Notes: generated by a model from the sequence alone, not told the origin. A stretch of DNA of 64,000 nt from Chengkuizengella axinellae (GCF_030730905.1 NZ_JAVAMP010000008.1:1-64000), one strand, 5' to 3'. Shown: positions 45,241 to 54,795, counted from the stretch's first letter. Program-made: numbers and translations.

Positions 45241-46605
45241 TTGAATAATCAATTAAAAAATAAACTGATAAAAAATGATAGAGATTACGTTTGGCATCCC
45301 TTTACTCAAATGAAAGATTACGAGAACCAAGATCATGTCTTGATAGAAAAAGCTAAAGGGATATATTTATATGATGCAGATGGAAACCAATATTATGATA
45401 CGGTCTCTTCATGGTGGGTTAACGTTCATGGGCATTCACATCCACGTATACGTGCAGCAATTGATCAACAAATGTCTGAAATGGATCATATTATGTTTAG
45501 TGGGTTTACACATCGCCCTGCTGTAGAGCTATCTGAAAAACTCGTTGAAATAACACCAGACGGACTAAATAAAGTTTTCTTTTCAGATAATGGTTCTACT
45601 GCGGTTGAAGTCGCCTTGAAAATGTCATTTCAATATTGGCTTCATCTAGGTAAGAAAAGCAAGAATAAATTTGTGTATTTAGATAACAGTTATCATGGAG
45701 ATACGATTGGAGCGGTGAGTGTTGGTGGAGTTGAGCTTTTCCATTCCGTATTCAAACCTTTACTATTCCAATCCTACAAAGTATCTTCTCCTAATCCATA
45801 CTTATGGTCTAAACAACACGGACTTTCAGAAGATGAAGCAGTAAGTCAGTGTTTACAAGAAGTAAGAACTTTATTTGAAGAAAAAGCTGATGAAATTGCT
45901 GGTTTCGTGATAGAACCACTTGTTCAAGCTGCTGGGGGTATGATTGTTTATCCTGCCTCTTACTTAATTGGACTACGTCAATTATGTGATGAATATGATA
46001 TTCATCTTATTGCGGATGAAGTAGCAGTTGGTTTTGGCAGAACGGGTCGGATGTTTGCTTGTAACCACGCTGATATCACACCAGATTTAATGTGTCTATC
46101 TAAAGGACTGACAGCAGGTGTCATGCCACTTTCAGTTACATTAAGCACACAAAAAATATATGATGCCTTTTATGATGAATATGAAACATTTAAAACTTTT
46201 TTTCATGGTCATAGCTTTACGGGAAACCCTCTTGCTTGTGCAGTCGCTTTAGAAAATCTACGTATATTTAAAGACGATAAAGTAATAGAAAAGATACAAC
46301 CAATTACAACGTACCTGCAACATCGTTTTCGTGAATTTGAAGATTTACAACATATTGGCAACATTAGGGGTATTGGCATGATTGCTGCGATGGATATTTT
46401 AGAAGATAAAGCAAAAGGAATCAGCTTTGCTTCTAATAAAAGAACAGGTTATCAAGTGTATTTAACAGGACTAAAACATGGATTGATCATGCGACCACTA
46501 GGTGATACGATTTATGTATGGCTTCCACTATGCGCTACAATCCAAGATATTGATCACATTTTGAAAAAAGCGAAAGACGTTTTGATTGAATTAAAACTTG
46601 CTTGA
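45241..46605 (+). CDS. bioA: Adenosylmethionine-8-amino-7-oxononanoate transaminase
   Basis: A 454-residue class III PLP aminotransferase. VWHPFTQMKDYENQDHVLIE, the BioA-type opening WHPFTQM, and SSWWVNVHGHSHP are diagnostic. The PLP lysine is in MCLSKGLTAGVMPLS (near 281). It converts 8-amino-7-oxononanoate to 7,8-diaminononanoate with S-adenosylmethionine as amino donor. No other biotin gene is in the window and no BirA-type operator is seen, so bioA stands alone here. The TTG start follows GGAGG by 11 nt. Confidence 0.93.
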   Translation: MNNQLKNKLIKNDRDYVWHPFTQMKDYENQDHVLIEKAKGIYLYDADGNQYYDTVSSWWVNVHGHSHPRIRAAIDQQMSEMDHIMFSGFTHRPAVELSEKLVEITPDGLNKVFFSDNGSTAVEVALKMSFQYWLHLGKKSKNKFVYLDNSYHGDTIGAVSVGGVELFHSVFKPLLFQSYKVSSPNPYLWSKQHGLSEDEAVSQCLQEVRTLFEEKADEIAGFVIEPLVQAAGGMIVYPASYLIGLRQLCDEYDIHLIADEVAVGFGRTGRMFACNHADITPDLMCLSKGLTAGVMPLSVTLSTQKIYDAFYDEYETFKTFFHGHSFTGNPLACAVALENLRIFKDDKVIEKIQPITTYLQHRFREFEDLQHIGNIRGIGMIAAMDILEDKAKGISFASNKRTGYQVYLTGLKHGLIMRPLGDTIYVWLPLCATIQDIDHILKKAKDVLIELKLA

Positions 46606-47083
46606 TAAGATCAACCATAGACTTGTGACTTACATCGACACCTGCTCGTCCAAAAGATGACAATTTGTCTTTCTGACTTGCCTTTGAATTGTAAGTTATT
46701 TAAATTCCTGAGCAAAAGAAAGTCCTTCATGTAGGGAAGGACTTTCTTCAGAATAAAAGAACTAGCGAATAAATTATGTATATGTCCCTTATCTCGTTGA
46801 TTAAAGTCAATATCAAATAAACTGAGAAAATAGAGGGAACCCTCAGTTCATAACCCATTTAGTTTAAAAACACTGAAATAAGGATAATAAATCCCTCTAT
46901 TTTTGGGTAAGAATTTTCTTTTAAAATAAGGTAACGATTTTCCCTTATTTTCAATTAATCAAAAGTAGTTATAGGCTTACATTTCTTTGTTGAAAATACA
47001 GTAGAGAGTCTATTCTCCAAACATAGTGAGAAAAATTTTGTTTTTCTAGATAAAATTTTGGATCATTATTTACCTTATTAAAA
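46606..47083. other. 478-bp intergenic region with several hairpins
   Basis: After the bioA terminator the stretch shows an unusual structure. ACTGAG/CTCAGT (46821-46847) forms one hairpin whose loop contains one arm of a 12-bp perfect pair, AAAATAGAGGGA (46827-46838) with TCCCTCTATTTT (46892-46903). I see no ORF with an RBS. The pairs may be a long-loop terminator of the minus-strand ThDP gene or a relic of a small mobile repeat. Confidence 0.35.
46718..46746 (+). terminator. Terminator of bioA
   Basis: GAAAGTCCTTC and GAAGGACTTTC form a perfect stem about 115 nt after the bioA stop, followed by a short T-poor tail. Confidence 0.7.
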
Positions 47084-48757
47084 CTATCTTGTTCCTATCT
47101 TACGAAGTTCGCTAATCGTATAATTCACTGATATTTTTTCTGGATCACAAACAACTTCAATAAGAGATGGGATTTGACTTTTTAAAGCTTCTTTTAATGT
47201 TTGACCAAATTCATCATTATTTTTTACCCTTTGACCAAATACCCCCATTGATTCCGATAATTTCACAAAATCCGGATTCCCTAATTCGGTACCAATTACA
47301 CGGTTTGGAAAATGCTTTTCTTGGTGCATGCGAATTGTACCGTGCATGTTATTATTAAAAACTAATGAAACAATCGGAATCTTATATCGAACCGCGGTTT
47401 CCAACTCTTGTAAAGTCATCATAAATCCCCCATCACCAGATAACGAAACTACCGTTCTATCCGGACATGCCAACTTAGCTCCTATTGCTGCAGGTAAACC
47501 ATATCCCATTGCACCTGATGTTGGTCCTATATATGTATTAGGAAGAGAAAATTGAAAATAATTGTGCAGCCAGCCCGCAAAATTACCTGCATCATTTGTG
47601 ATGATTGCATCTTCTGGAAGTGTTTCTTGTAACCTTTGCATAATCTTCTTCATTTCTACTCCCATATTATCTGCCTTTTTTACATTTAATGAGGTGATGT
47701 TGTCATACTCTTTCCTTCTACTTTGTACCCAATCCTTCCACCCTAATGTTTTTATTACTTCTGAGTTCATTTTTTCTTTTAAGGCACTTAACGTAGCTTT
47801 TGCATCTCCAATTAGTGCAAGGTGAGGTGAGTACACCTTTCCTATTGAATTCGGATCAATGTCACAATGGATAACTCTATGACTTGATTCAATTAAAGTA
47901 TAACTTTGTGTCGTCACTTCAGAAAAACGTGTACCAATCGCTATCATTAAATCTGATTGCTTCACACTATTAATAACCTCATCAAAAGTACCTAATCCCA
48001 AGTGACCCAAATATAATTTGTTTTTGTTTGGAAATACATCATGTCTTCTAAATGAAGTTAAAACTGGAATATGTAATGCTTCTGCAAATGCTAATAATTC
48101 TTGTTCAGCATTGGATAATTTAATTCCGCCTCCTGCAAGAATTAAAGGTTTTTTTGATTGTAAAATCATTTCTATACATCGATTCAATCCTTCCTCACTT
48201 GGGATATTCCTGTTTTGAGCATCCGTATTATATAATTTCATCTTCACATTTTCAGATAAAATATCTGCAGGAAGAGAAACAACAACTGGTCCCGGTCTTC
48301 CAGATTTAGCAACCCTAAAAGCACGTTGAACCAATTCAGGTATTCTCTCTACTTCTCGAATTTCCACTGACCACTTACTGATAGGTTCAAAAAAACGATC
48401 TAACTCTACCTCTTGAAATCCCTCTCTACCCCTATATTTTCGGTCTACCTGTCCTAAAAAAACAACCATAGGTGTCGAGTCCTGTAACGCTGTATGAACA
48501 CCAATGGATAAATTAGCTGCTCCGACTCCTCTTGTAGCCATAGCAACAGACACATTTCTTGAAGCTTTTGCATAAGCCTCGGCCATGAAAGCCGCCCCAC
48601 CCTCATGTCTTGCAGAAATCAATTGTAATTCTGGAACATCATATATGACATCCATAATTTCTAAATAACTTTCTCCTGGAACACAAAATACATGTTTTAC
48701 ATCTTCGTTATTAATACACCTTACAACTGCTTCTGCTCCTGTCATGAATTCATCCAT
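47084..48757 (-). CDS. Thiamine-diphosphate enzyme, acetolactate synthase-like
   Basis: A 557-residue ThDP enzyme with three domains: N-terminal ThDP-pyrimidine binding (HEGGAAFMAEAYAK, with the Glu), a central domain (GLGTFDEVI..., IGTRFSEVT) and C-terminal ThDP-pyrophosphate binding with GDGGFMMTLQELETAVRYKI...NNNMHGT (GDG-x-N motif). It belongs to the acetolactate synthase/benzoylformate decarboxylase superfamily. It lacks an ilvN neighbour, so an anabolic acetohydroxyacid synthase is not certain. The reaction is not settled. RBS GGGGGAGAAG. Confidence 0.75.
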   Translation of the reverse strand: MDEFMTGAEAVVRCINNEDVKHVFCVPGESYLEIMDVIYDVPELQLISARHEGGAAFMAEAYAKASRNVSVAMATRGVGAANLSIGVHTALQDSTPMVVFLGQVDRKYRGREGFQEVELDRFFEPISKWSVEIREVERIPELVQRAFRVAKSGRPGPVVVSLPADILSENVKMKLYNTDAQNRNIPSEEGLNRCIEMILQSKKPLILAGGGIKLSNAEQELLAFAEALHIPVLTSFRRHDVFPNKNKLYLGHLGLGTFDEVINSVKQSDLMIAIGTRFSEVTTQSYTLIESSHRVIHCDIDPNSIGKVYSPHLALIGDAKATLSALKEKMNSEVIKTLGWKDWVQSRRKEYDNITSLNVKKADNMGVEMKKIMQRLQETLPEDAIITNDAGNFAGWLHNYFQFSLPNTYIGPTSGAMGYGLPAAIGAKLACPDRTVVSLSGDGGFMMTLQELETAVRYKIPIVSLVFNNNMHGTIRMHQEKHFPNRVIGTELGNPDFVKLSESMGVFGQRVKNNDEFGQTLKEALKSQIPSLIEVVCDPEKISVNYTISELRKIGTR

Positions 48758-48874
48758 ATCTTCTCCCCCTCTATATATTTCATATCAACTAAAACTTACA
48801 GAAGTTGTAATATTCTATTCTAAATCATAAAAGAAAATCACCTATCCGTGATCTTTCTAAATTCTTTTATAATG

Positions 48875-48914
48875 AAAAAAACCAAAAAGAAATATATTTT
48901 CTTCTTGGTTTTTT
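48875..48914. terminator. Terminator between the DUF3900 and ThDP genes
   Basis: AAAAACCAAAAAGAA and TTCTTCTTGGTTTTT pair around an AT-rich loop, with T runs on both strands. On the minus strand it follows the DUF3900 gene. Confidence 0.8.
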
Positions 48915-48939
48915 AAACTATAAACCGTTACGTTTTTAA

Positions 48940-50067
48940 CTATTCATCCCATGGAGGTTCATCATTTGTAGAATGATGCTCATTATTTGACCCATTCCGT
49001 GTTTTTAATCTTTCCAGAACAGAATCAAAATCGTCAGGATGAAGCAATTCAATGGGTGAAACTCCTTTTTCAAATTGAAATGACTCCCCCTCAATCAACA
49101 CAACATATCGACCATTAAGTTTGGCCAAGTGGATTTGATCCCCATATTGTTCCAACAAACCTTTTACTTGTATTCCATCTAATTTAAACTTAAGCTCTAT
49201 GTCTTCCTTCTGTTCAACTAATTGCGTCGCTGCTTCCATGACCTTATCGTGACTCCATCGCTGTTGTAATTCTCTTTTTTCGGATGCAGCCCATAATTCC
49301 AAACTTTCTTCTTCTTTTTTACGCTCTTCCTGTTCTATTTGTCCTTCCTTATGCTGCCACTTTTCTTCCACGTATTGATTCACCATAGTAATCATTTGTT
49401 CATTCATAATTTCAGGCATCGATTTTTCATAAGAAACAAATTTAAGGAAGTCTTCAAAATATCTTGCATGAGAGGCTTGATGTATTTTTAGTTCATGCTC
49501 TTCACTAATACCTGGTTCAGGCATATATGGATATTGAATTGATTTAATATTTTTTGCACTAATCGCCATCTCTACCTGTGAAATTAAACTCTTCTCATCT
49601 GAAATTCGAGCGATTTTCGGTTCAAAATCACACTTCATGATAAATAAAAAAGGATCATCGCCGTATTCATCTAATCTCGCTCTGGATATAATTAGTGCTC
49701 CTCCTCGAACAGAACTTGTATCCATATACATTCGGACTAATTCATCGCTAAAATCTAAATACTCTTGTTTATTCTCAGCAAATATCAATCTTTGAAATAA
49801 GTTATAGTTCGGATTACTTGTTAGCTCGTGACCTGGTTCAACGATAAAATAACCAATCTTAGTCGGTGTTTGCTCAGATTTCGGATGTTTCTCCACTTTT
49901 CTTTTCGTTATTCGTACATATTCTTCATTCAAAAACCCTTTAATTTCACTGTATTGATATTCTTCCCGATCTAAAGTCTGAAAATGACGAAAGGAAAGAT
50001 TGCCTGCGTTATCTTGTTCTTCATTTTGAATAACAAAAAATGATAAATATTCAATTATAAAATCCAT
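48940..50067 (-). CDS. DUF3900 family protein
   Basis: A 375-residue cytoplasmic protein. DFIIEYLSFFVIQNEEQD opens it, and SNPNYNLFQRLIFAENKQEY, VEMAISAKNIKSIQYPYMPE and HQASHARYFEDFLKFV follow, the pattern I recall for the DUF3900 group of Bacillales. Similarity in design to 37-kDa nucleoid-associated proteins (YejK) is possible but unproven. Residues ~235-290 are charged and helical. No catalytic motif is seen. RBS AAGGAGC. The MATE gene stop is 23 bp upstream, so the two may be cotranscribed. Confidence 0.7.
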   Translation of the reverse strand: MDFIIEYLSFFVIQNEEQDNAGNLSFRHFQTLDREEYQYSEIKGFLNEEYVRITKRKVEKHPKSEQTPTKIGYFIVEPGHELTSNPNYNLFQRLIFAENKQEYLDFSDELVRMYMDTSSVRGGALIISRARLDEYGDDPFLFIMKCDFEPKIARISDEKSLISQVEMAISAKNIKSIQYPYMPEPGISEEHELKIHQASHARYFEDFLKFVSYEKSMPEIMNEQMITMVNQYVEEKWQHKEGQIEQEERKKEEESLELWAASEKRELQQRWSHDKVMEAATQLVEQKEDIELKFKLDGIQVKGLLEQYGDQIHLAKLNGRYVVLIEGESFQFEKGVSPIELLHPDDFDSVLERLKTRNGSNNEHHSTNDEPPWDE

Positions 50068-50090
50068 ACTTCTTATGCTCCTTGTTCTAA

Positions 50091-51473
50091 TTATTCATTT
50101 GTTTTATCTAACATAGGTTCTTTTTTACTGATAAATTTCTTCTTTTGAATATATATTAAACGGATAATCAAACATACTGCCCCAACTGCAAGTCCAGAAA
50201 TTAATCCGATCCAATATCCAAATGCACCATACGATGTGTAATTTGCCAAATAGTAACCGACAGGTAAACCAATCACCCAAAAAGAAACAAAGGCTAATAT
50301 AAAAGTAGAGTTTACATCCTTATAACCTCTTAATGCACCTTGAATCGGTGCAGCAATGGCATCTGATAATTGAAAGAAAATAGCAAAATAAAGAAAATGT
50401 TTTGTTAACTCTAATACGGAAGCATCTTTTGTATATAATCCAGCAACTTGATCACTCCAGATGAATAAACCAATTGCACTTAATAAAGAAATAAGTACTG
50501 CTGAGCTGATCCCAATATAACTATATTGAACAGCATCCCTAAATCGTTTAGCGCCAACTTCATATCCCACTGAAATTGTCAGTGCCATAGAGATACTAAG
50601 TGGTATCATATATAAAAAGGAAGCAAAATTTAAGGCAGATTGATGTGCTGCAATAGTATTCGTATCAAATTCACTCATTAATAATGTTACTGCCGCAAAG
50701 ATGCTTGTTTCAAAAAAAATCGAGAATCCTATTGGTATTCCAATTTTCATGAGCCTTCCCCAGACATTAAACGATACCTTTTCTAAACGGTGAAATATTC
50801 TATAGTTTATAAAAGGTTGACCTCGAATGATGATAATGATAGCTATAAACAAAATACACCAGTAAGTAATCATTGATGCATAACCTGCTCCAACACCACC
50901 GAGCCGAGGAAAACCAAATTTCCCGAAGATCAGAACATAATTAAAAAACAAATTGATAGGCAACGTTAACAATGTAATTAACATCGTGATTAACGTATGA
51001 CCTAAACCATCAATGAAATACCTCAAAACGTTATACACAAATAAAGGAATTAAACCAAAAGATAACGCCTTTAAATAGTTAAATGCAATAAACCTAACTT
51101 CTGTTTCCAAGTCCATACTTTGCAAAATGGGCTTCAGAAAAAATATCCCTATGACAATAATAACCAAAGAAATCACGATAGATAAATAAATTGCTTGTAT
51201 AACAGCTTGTGAAATTTTCGAATTTTCCTTTGCACCAACATACTGAGAAACCGTCGGTGTTAATGCCATTAATATGCCTGATAATCCAGTAAATATAGGC
51301 ACCCATATACTTGAACCTATGGCTACTCCAGCTAAATCAGTTGGACTTACTTGTCCTGACATAACAGTATCAAAAAAATTCATAGAAAATAAACCAAGCT
51401 GACTAATCAAGATTGGTAATACAATCATAACAAATTGTGAAATCTTTGCTTTTTTCGTTGTTGTTTCAATCAA
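50091..51473 (-). CDS. MATE family multidrug efflux transporter
   Basis: A 460-residue protein with twelve membrane helices in two MatE halves. LGLFSMNFFDTVMSGQVSPTDLAGVAIGSSIW and the matching half near residues 240-260 (IPIGFSIFFETSIFAAVTLL) are typical of NorM-like pumps. It would export cationic drugs or metabolites in exchange for Na+ or H+. The TTG start follows GAGGG. The DUF3900 gene lies just downstream. Confidence 0.9.
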   Translation of the reverse strand: MIETTTKKAKISQFVMIVLPILISQLGLFSMNFFDTVMSGQVSPTDLAGVAIGSSIWVPIFTGLSGILMALTPTVSQYVGAKENSKISQAVIQAIYLSIVISLVIIVIGIFFLKPILQSMDLETEVRFIAFNYLKALSFGLIPLFVYNVLRYFIDGLGHTLITMLITLLTLPINLFFNYVLIFGKFGFPRLGGVGAGYASMITYWCILFIAIIIIIRGQPFINYRIFHRLEKVSFNVWGRLMKIGIPIGFSIFFETSIFAAVTLLMSEFDTNTIAAHQSALNFASFLYMIPLSISMALTISVGYEVGAKRFRDAVQYSYIGISSAVLISLLSAIGLFIWSDQVAGLYTKDASVLELTKHFLYFAIFFQLSDAIAAPIQGALRGYKDVNSTFILAFVSFWVIGLPVGYYLANYTSYGAFGYWIGLISGLAVGAVCLIIRLIYIQKKKFISKKEPMLDKTNE

Positions 51474-51573
51474 GTGTTTACCCTCATTTCACTTTCGCTG
51501 TATAAAAAATATAGTAGCTAGAAGTATAACACAAAAGTCCAAGGAATATATAAAAAAGATCAAATAATTATAG

Positions 51574-51602
51574 TTGATTTAATGGTAATAATTTGTTATT
51601 AT
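51574..51602 (+). promoter_or_regulatory. Promoter of the lysine-type T-box leader
   Basis: TTGATT (51574-51579) and TATTAT (51597-51602) are 17 nt apart, just upstream of the T-box leader. Confidence 0.65.
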
Positions 51603-51604
51603 CT

Positions 51605-51907
51605 ATAACAATAATTTAATGATATAGCGATGAAGAGAAGAGTAGATAAGCTAGAACTTTACAGAGACCCTTGGTTGGTGAAAATAGGGAAGGAAAATCT
51701 TATTGAATAAAACCTCTGAGCTTTGTACGGAACTAAGATGTTCTTAGGGATACTACGACGGTTTCCCCCGATATAGGGATAGGGTATCGCATGTTAGCCG
51801 TACCTGATAAGGCTTATTTGAGTAATCAATAGGCAAAACTGAGGTGGTACCGCGAAGTCAAACTCTCGCCCTCAAGATGATAATCTTGGGAGGTGAGAGT
51901 TTTTTTA
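51605..51907 (+). promoter_or_regulatory. T-box leader (lysine type) with terminator
   Basis: A complete T-box leader. The stem I landmarks AGTAGATAAGC and GGTTGGTGAAAATAGG are followed by GAATAAAACC, whose AAA codon fits the specifier position, meaning Lys. The T-box AGGTGGTACCGCG lies at 51842-51854. A strong terminator (CTCTCGCCCTCAAGAT/ATCTTGGGAGGTGAGAG) with seven T ends at 51907. Class I lysyl-tRNA synthetase genes of Bacillus are known to be T-box controlled. Here the gene downstream is ruined. Confidence 0.85.
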
Positions 51908-51950
51908 TTATATAACTTAATGTCAAAAAACTATAGAAAGGGGCAATTTT

Positions 51951-52227
51951 ATGCATTGAACTAATTGAAAAAAATCCAACTAAAGAAATATTTACTTGTG
52001 CGTCTGGAATCAGTCCCTCAGGCTCAGTGCATGTTGGGAATTTTCGCGAAGTTAAAATATGCCGACAGAGTGACAAGAAAAAAATGCTTGAATCTCAAAA
52101 AGATCTATTTAAAAATGTATATCAATTAGTTATGAATGATAATAGCGGACCTCGATTACCACTCCTTATTGCTGCAGTGGGAAGAGAGAGTATGATAGAA
52201 CTGCTTACCTTTCAAGCATTTACCTAA
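51951..52227 (+). pseudogene. lysK: Class I lysyl-tRNA synthetase remnant
   Basis: Only two ends of the gene remain. The start ATG CAT TGA is at 51951 behind AAAGGGG and reads M-H-stop, where intact genes read M-H-W. In the +1 frame ELIEKNPTKE leads into TCASGISPSGSVHVGNFREV, the N-terminal HIGN-type motif of class I LysRS (HVGN). This joins directly to FKNVYQLVMNDNSGPRLPLL, a C-terminal segment, ending at 52227. Intact enzymes are ~500 residues, so several hundred codons are deleted, together with a small frame-changing loss near codon 3. The catalytic KMSKS-type region is gone. Confidence 0.85.
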
Positions 52228-52230
52228 AAA

Positions 52231-52262
52231 TCAGCCCAATCCGTTTGAAAGGATTGGGCTTA
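52231..52262. terminator. Terminator between the lysK remnant and thrS
   Basis: AGCCCAATCC and GGATTGGGCT form a 10-bp stem with an 8-nt loop. It lies right after the remnant stop and also suits thrS on the minus strand. Confidence 0.85.
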
Positions 52263-52319
52263 AAGATATTTATACTTGAAGGTCTATCTTTATCTTATTA
52301 AATTAACATTACATTTTAT

Positions 52320-54242
52320 TCAAAGTTTTCGCTCAGTTACTTCCTCTTTTATATTGAATATAAATTGTTCCAAGTTGAATTCTTCTGATCCATCCTTCCC
52401 AAACTGCTGAACATTTACAGTACGACTCTGTACTTCCTCATCCCCTACAATAATGATATAAGGAATTTTTTGCAACTTAGCTTCTCTGATTTTATAACCA
52501 AGCTTTTCTTCTCGTGAGTCCACTTCAGTTCTTATGTTTTCTGAACGAAGTTGATTATTTATTTCTTCAACATAGTTGCGATGAGCTTGATTCGAAACGG
52601 GAATAATCTTAACTTGTGTTGGAGCTAACCAAGTAGGAAATGCCCCACCAAAATGCTCAATTAATATCCCTAAAAATCTGTCTATTGAACCAAGGACAGC
52701 TCTATGAATGACCACAGGTCTTTGCTTCTCGTTGTTCTCATTAACGTAACTTAATTTAAATTTCTCAGGCATTTGAAAATCTAACTGGATTGTAGCACAT
52801 TGATGGCTTCTTTTTAAAGCATCCTTTATATGAAAATCAATTTTGGGACCATAAAAAGCACCGTCTCCTTCATTCAACCTATACTTACACTCTAAACTGT
52901 TCAGTACATCTTTCAATGCTCCTTCTGCCATTTCCCACAACTCATCATCCCCTAAAGAGTCATCAGGTCTAGTAGACAATTCTAACTCATAATCAAAACC
53001 AAACATTTTGTATACGTAATCTATGAATTCAATAATAGATTTGATTTCACTTTTTATTTGTTCAGGAGTCACAAATATATGTGCATCATCCTGACAAAAA
53101 GTACGAACTCTTAGAAGCCCATTTAAAGCCCCGCTTAATTCATGTCGGTGAACTTGCCCAAATTCAGCCAATCTAAGAGGTAAATCCCTATAAGAATGTA
53201 ATTTATGATTAAAGATAATCATATGCCCAGGACAATTCATTGGTTTTAAAGCAAATTTAACTTGATCCACTTCTGAAAAATACATATTTTCTTGATAATG
53301 TTCCCAGTGTCCAGATTCTTCCCATAATTTTTGTTTCATCATCGAAGGTGTACGAACCTCTTGATAACCTAACTTTTGTTGTTCCTCTCTTAACATGGAT
53401 TCGAGTTCATTTTTTATCCATTGCCCCTTAGGTAAGTAAAAAGGCATTCCTGCTGCTTCATCAGAGAACATAAACAACTCTAATTGCTGACCAAGTTTTT
53501 TGTGATTTCTTTTAGCTGCTTTTTCAAGAAATGAGATGTAATTTACTAGCTCCTTCTTTGAAGCAAACGAGACACCGTAGATACGCTGCAGCATTTTATT
53601 GTTACTGTCTCCTCGCCAGTATGCACCAGAAACCTTTGTAAGTTTAAATGATTTAATCATCCCAGTGGATGGTAAATGAGGACCGCGACATAAATCCAGA
53701 AATTCCCCTTGTTTATAAACAGTGATTATATCATCGTGAGGAATATCTTCTAAAAGTTCTAATTTCAATTCATCATCCATGTCTTGAAATAACTTCCCTG
53801 CCATCTCTCTACTCATTTCAATTCGCTCAATCTCTAAGTTTTCATCAATTATGTTTTGCATTTCTTTCTCTATCAGTGACAAATCTTCTAAAGCGATAGA
53901 TTGAATAACATCCAGATCATAAAAAAATCCATCTTCAATGACAGGACCTACTCCTAATTTCACCTTTCCATAAATTCGTTTAACAGCTTGAGCTAAAACA
54001 TGTGCTGAAGTGTGTCTAACGATATCTAAACCTTCTTTAGAATCTAATGAAATAATTTCAATTCTTGCATTGGAATTGATTCTGCTACCTAGATCTATAA
54101 TCTTATGATTGACTTTCCCAGCCACTGCCCTCTTTTTTAAACTTGAACTAATAGATTCAGCGATTTCTGCTAGTGTAATTCCTTTTTCAAACACCTTTTT
54201 ATGGTTATCTGGAAAAATGATTTCGATTTTATTACTATTCAT
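52320..54242 (-). CDS. thrS: Threonyl-tRNA synthetase
   Basis: A 640-residue class II synthetase. The N-terminal TGS domain (IEIIFPDNHKKVFEKGITLAEIA) is followed by the editing domain with HTSAHVLAQA. The catalytic core has GQVHRHELSGALNGLLRVRTFCQDDAHIF (motif 2) and RPVVIHRAVLGSIDRFLGILIEHF (motif 3). The anticodon-binding domain is C-terminal. The ATG at 54242 follows TTGGAGTG; a longer frame begins inside the T-box terminator. Two tandem T-boxes control it. Confidence 0.96.
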   Translation of the reverse strand: MNSNKIEIIFPDNHKKVFEKGITLAEIAESISSSLKKRAVAGKVNHKIIDLGSRINSNARIEIISLDSKEGLDIVRHTSAHVLAQAVKRIYGKVKLGVGPVIEDGFFYDLDVIQSIALEDLSLIEKEMQNIIDENLEIERIEMSREMAGKLFQDMDDELKLELLEDIPHDDIITVYKQGEFLDLCRGPHLPSTGMIKSFKLTKVSGAYWRGDSNNKMLQRIYGVSFASKKELVNYISFLEKAAKRNHKKLGQQLELFMFSDEAAGMPFYLPKGQWIKNELESMLREEQQKLGYQEVRTPSMMKQKLWEESGHWEHYQENMYFSEVDQVKFALKPMNCPGHMIIFNHKLHSYRDLPLRLAEFGQVHRHELSGALNGLLRVRTFCQDDAHIFVTPEQIKSEIKSIIEFIDYVYKMFGFDYELELSTRPDDSLGDDELWEMAEGALKDVLNSLECKYRLNEGDGAFYGPKIDFHIKDALKRSHQCATIQLDFQMPEKFKLSYVNENNEKQRPVVIHRAVLGSIDRFLGILIEHFGGAFPTWLAPTQVKIIPVSNQAHRNYVEEINNQLRSENIRTEVDSREEKLGYKIREAKLQKIPYIIIVGDEEVQSRTVNVQQFGKDGSEEFNLEQFIFNIKEEVTERKL

Positions 54243-54274
54243 GTTGAACACTCCAATCCTGTTAATTTGTATGA

Positions 54275-54535
54275 AAAAACACACTCATCCCTAATAAGGG
54301 ACGAGTGTGTAATACCCGTGGTTCCACCCAAGTTCCCATCAATTTTTCTTTGATGGCTCAGTTTGCTGTAACGTCGCATCTACGGTACTGGTTTAATTTC
54401 CCCAATACTGCTCCAAGGTGGTAAGTTATTTTTCTGCGTTAGGAAGTTCTCAGCTTTCCTTCCCTCTCTGTATAACCGAATAAAATAACTCATGTCCTTC
54501 TCATCGCTTTTTGATTTTCTAATCATTATAAAACA
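54275..54535 (-). promoter_or_regulatory. T-box leader, threonine type, proximal copy
   Basis: Terminator near 54275-54312 (ACACACTCGTCCCTTATT.../GATGAGTGTGT then TTTTTT), T-box TGGGTGGAACCACGGGT at 54314-54330, and specifier ACC (Thr) at 54420-54422 within TTACCACC, all on the minus strand. Low charged tRNA-Thr should let transcription pass into thrS. Confidence 0.9.
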
Positions 54536-54540
54536 CAAAA

Positions 54541-54795
54541 AACACACACCTATCCCTAAAAAGGGACGAGTCTGTGTATTACCCGTGGTTCCACCCAAGT
54601 TCCCATCAATTTTTCTTTGATGGCTCAGTTTGCTGTAACGTCGCATCTACGGTACTGGTTTTATTTTCCCCAATACTGCTCCAAGGTGGTAAGTTATTTT
54701 TCTGCGTTAGGAAGTTCTCAGCATTCCTTCCTTCTCTGTATAACCGTTTAAAACAACCCTTGTCCTTTTCATTACTTTTCCTTTGATTCATTATT
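54541..54795 (-). promoter_or_regulatory. T-box leader, threonine type, distal copy
   Basis: A second T-box leader with the T-box at 54581-54597, its own terminator near 54541-54580, and the same ACC specifier. Over the ~165 nt from T-box to stem I it differs from the proximal copy at only a few positions and by one inserted base, with a 267-268 nt period. The terminators differ more. Confidence 0.9.

Noticed and set aside
47084-48757. Calling the ThDP enzyme ilvB
   Set aside because: No ilvN or ilvC neighbour and no T-box; superfamily members with this layout have several different reactions.
52027-52227. 66-codon frame read as an intact small gene
   Set aside because: Its start lies inside the HVGN motif of class I LysRS and the text is the fused ends of that enzyme, so it is a pseudogene part.
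54380-54786. Three open frames (two on the minus strand sharing RLYREGRKAENF-like text, one on the plus strand) in the thrS leader
   Set aside because: They are translations of the duplicated T-box leaders; the repeated protein text reflects the repeated RNA, and no RBS precedes them.
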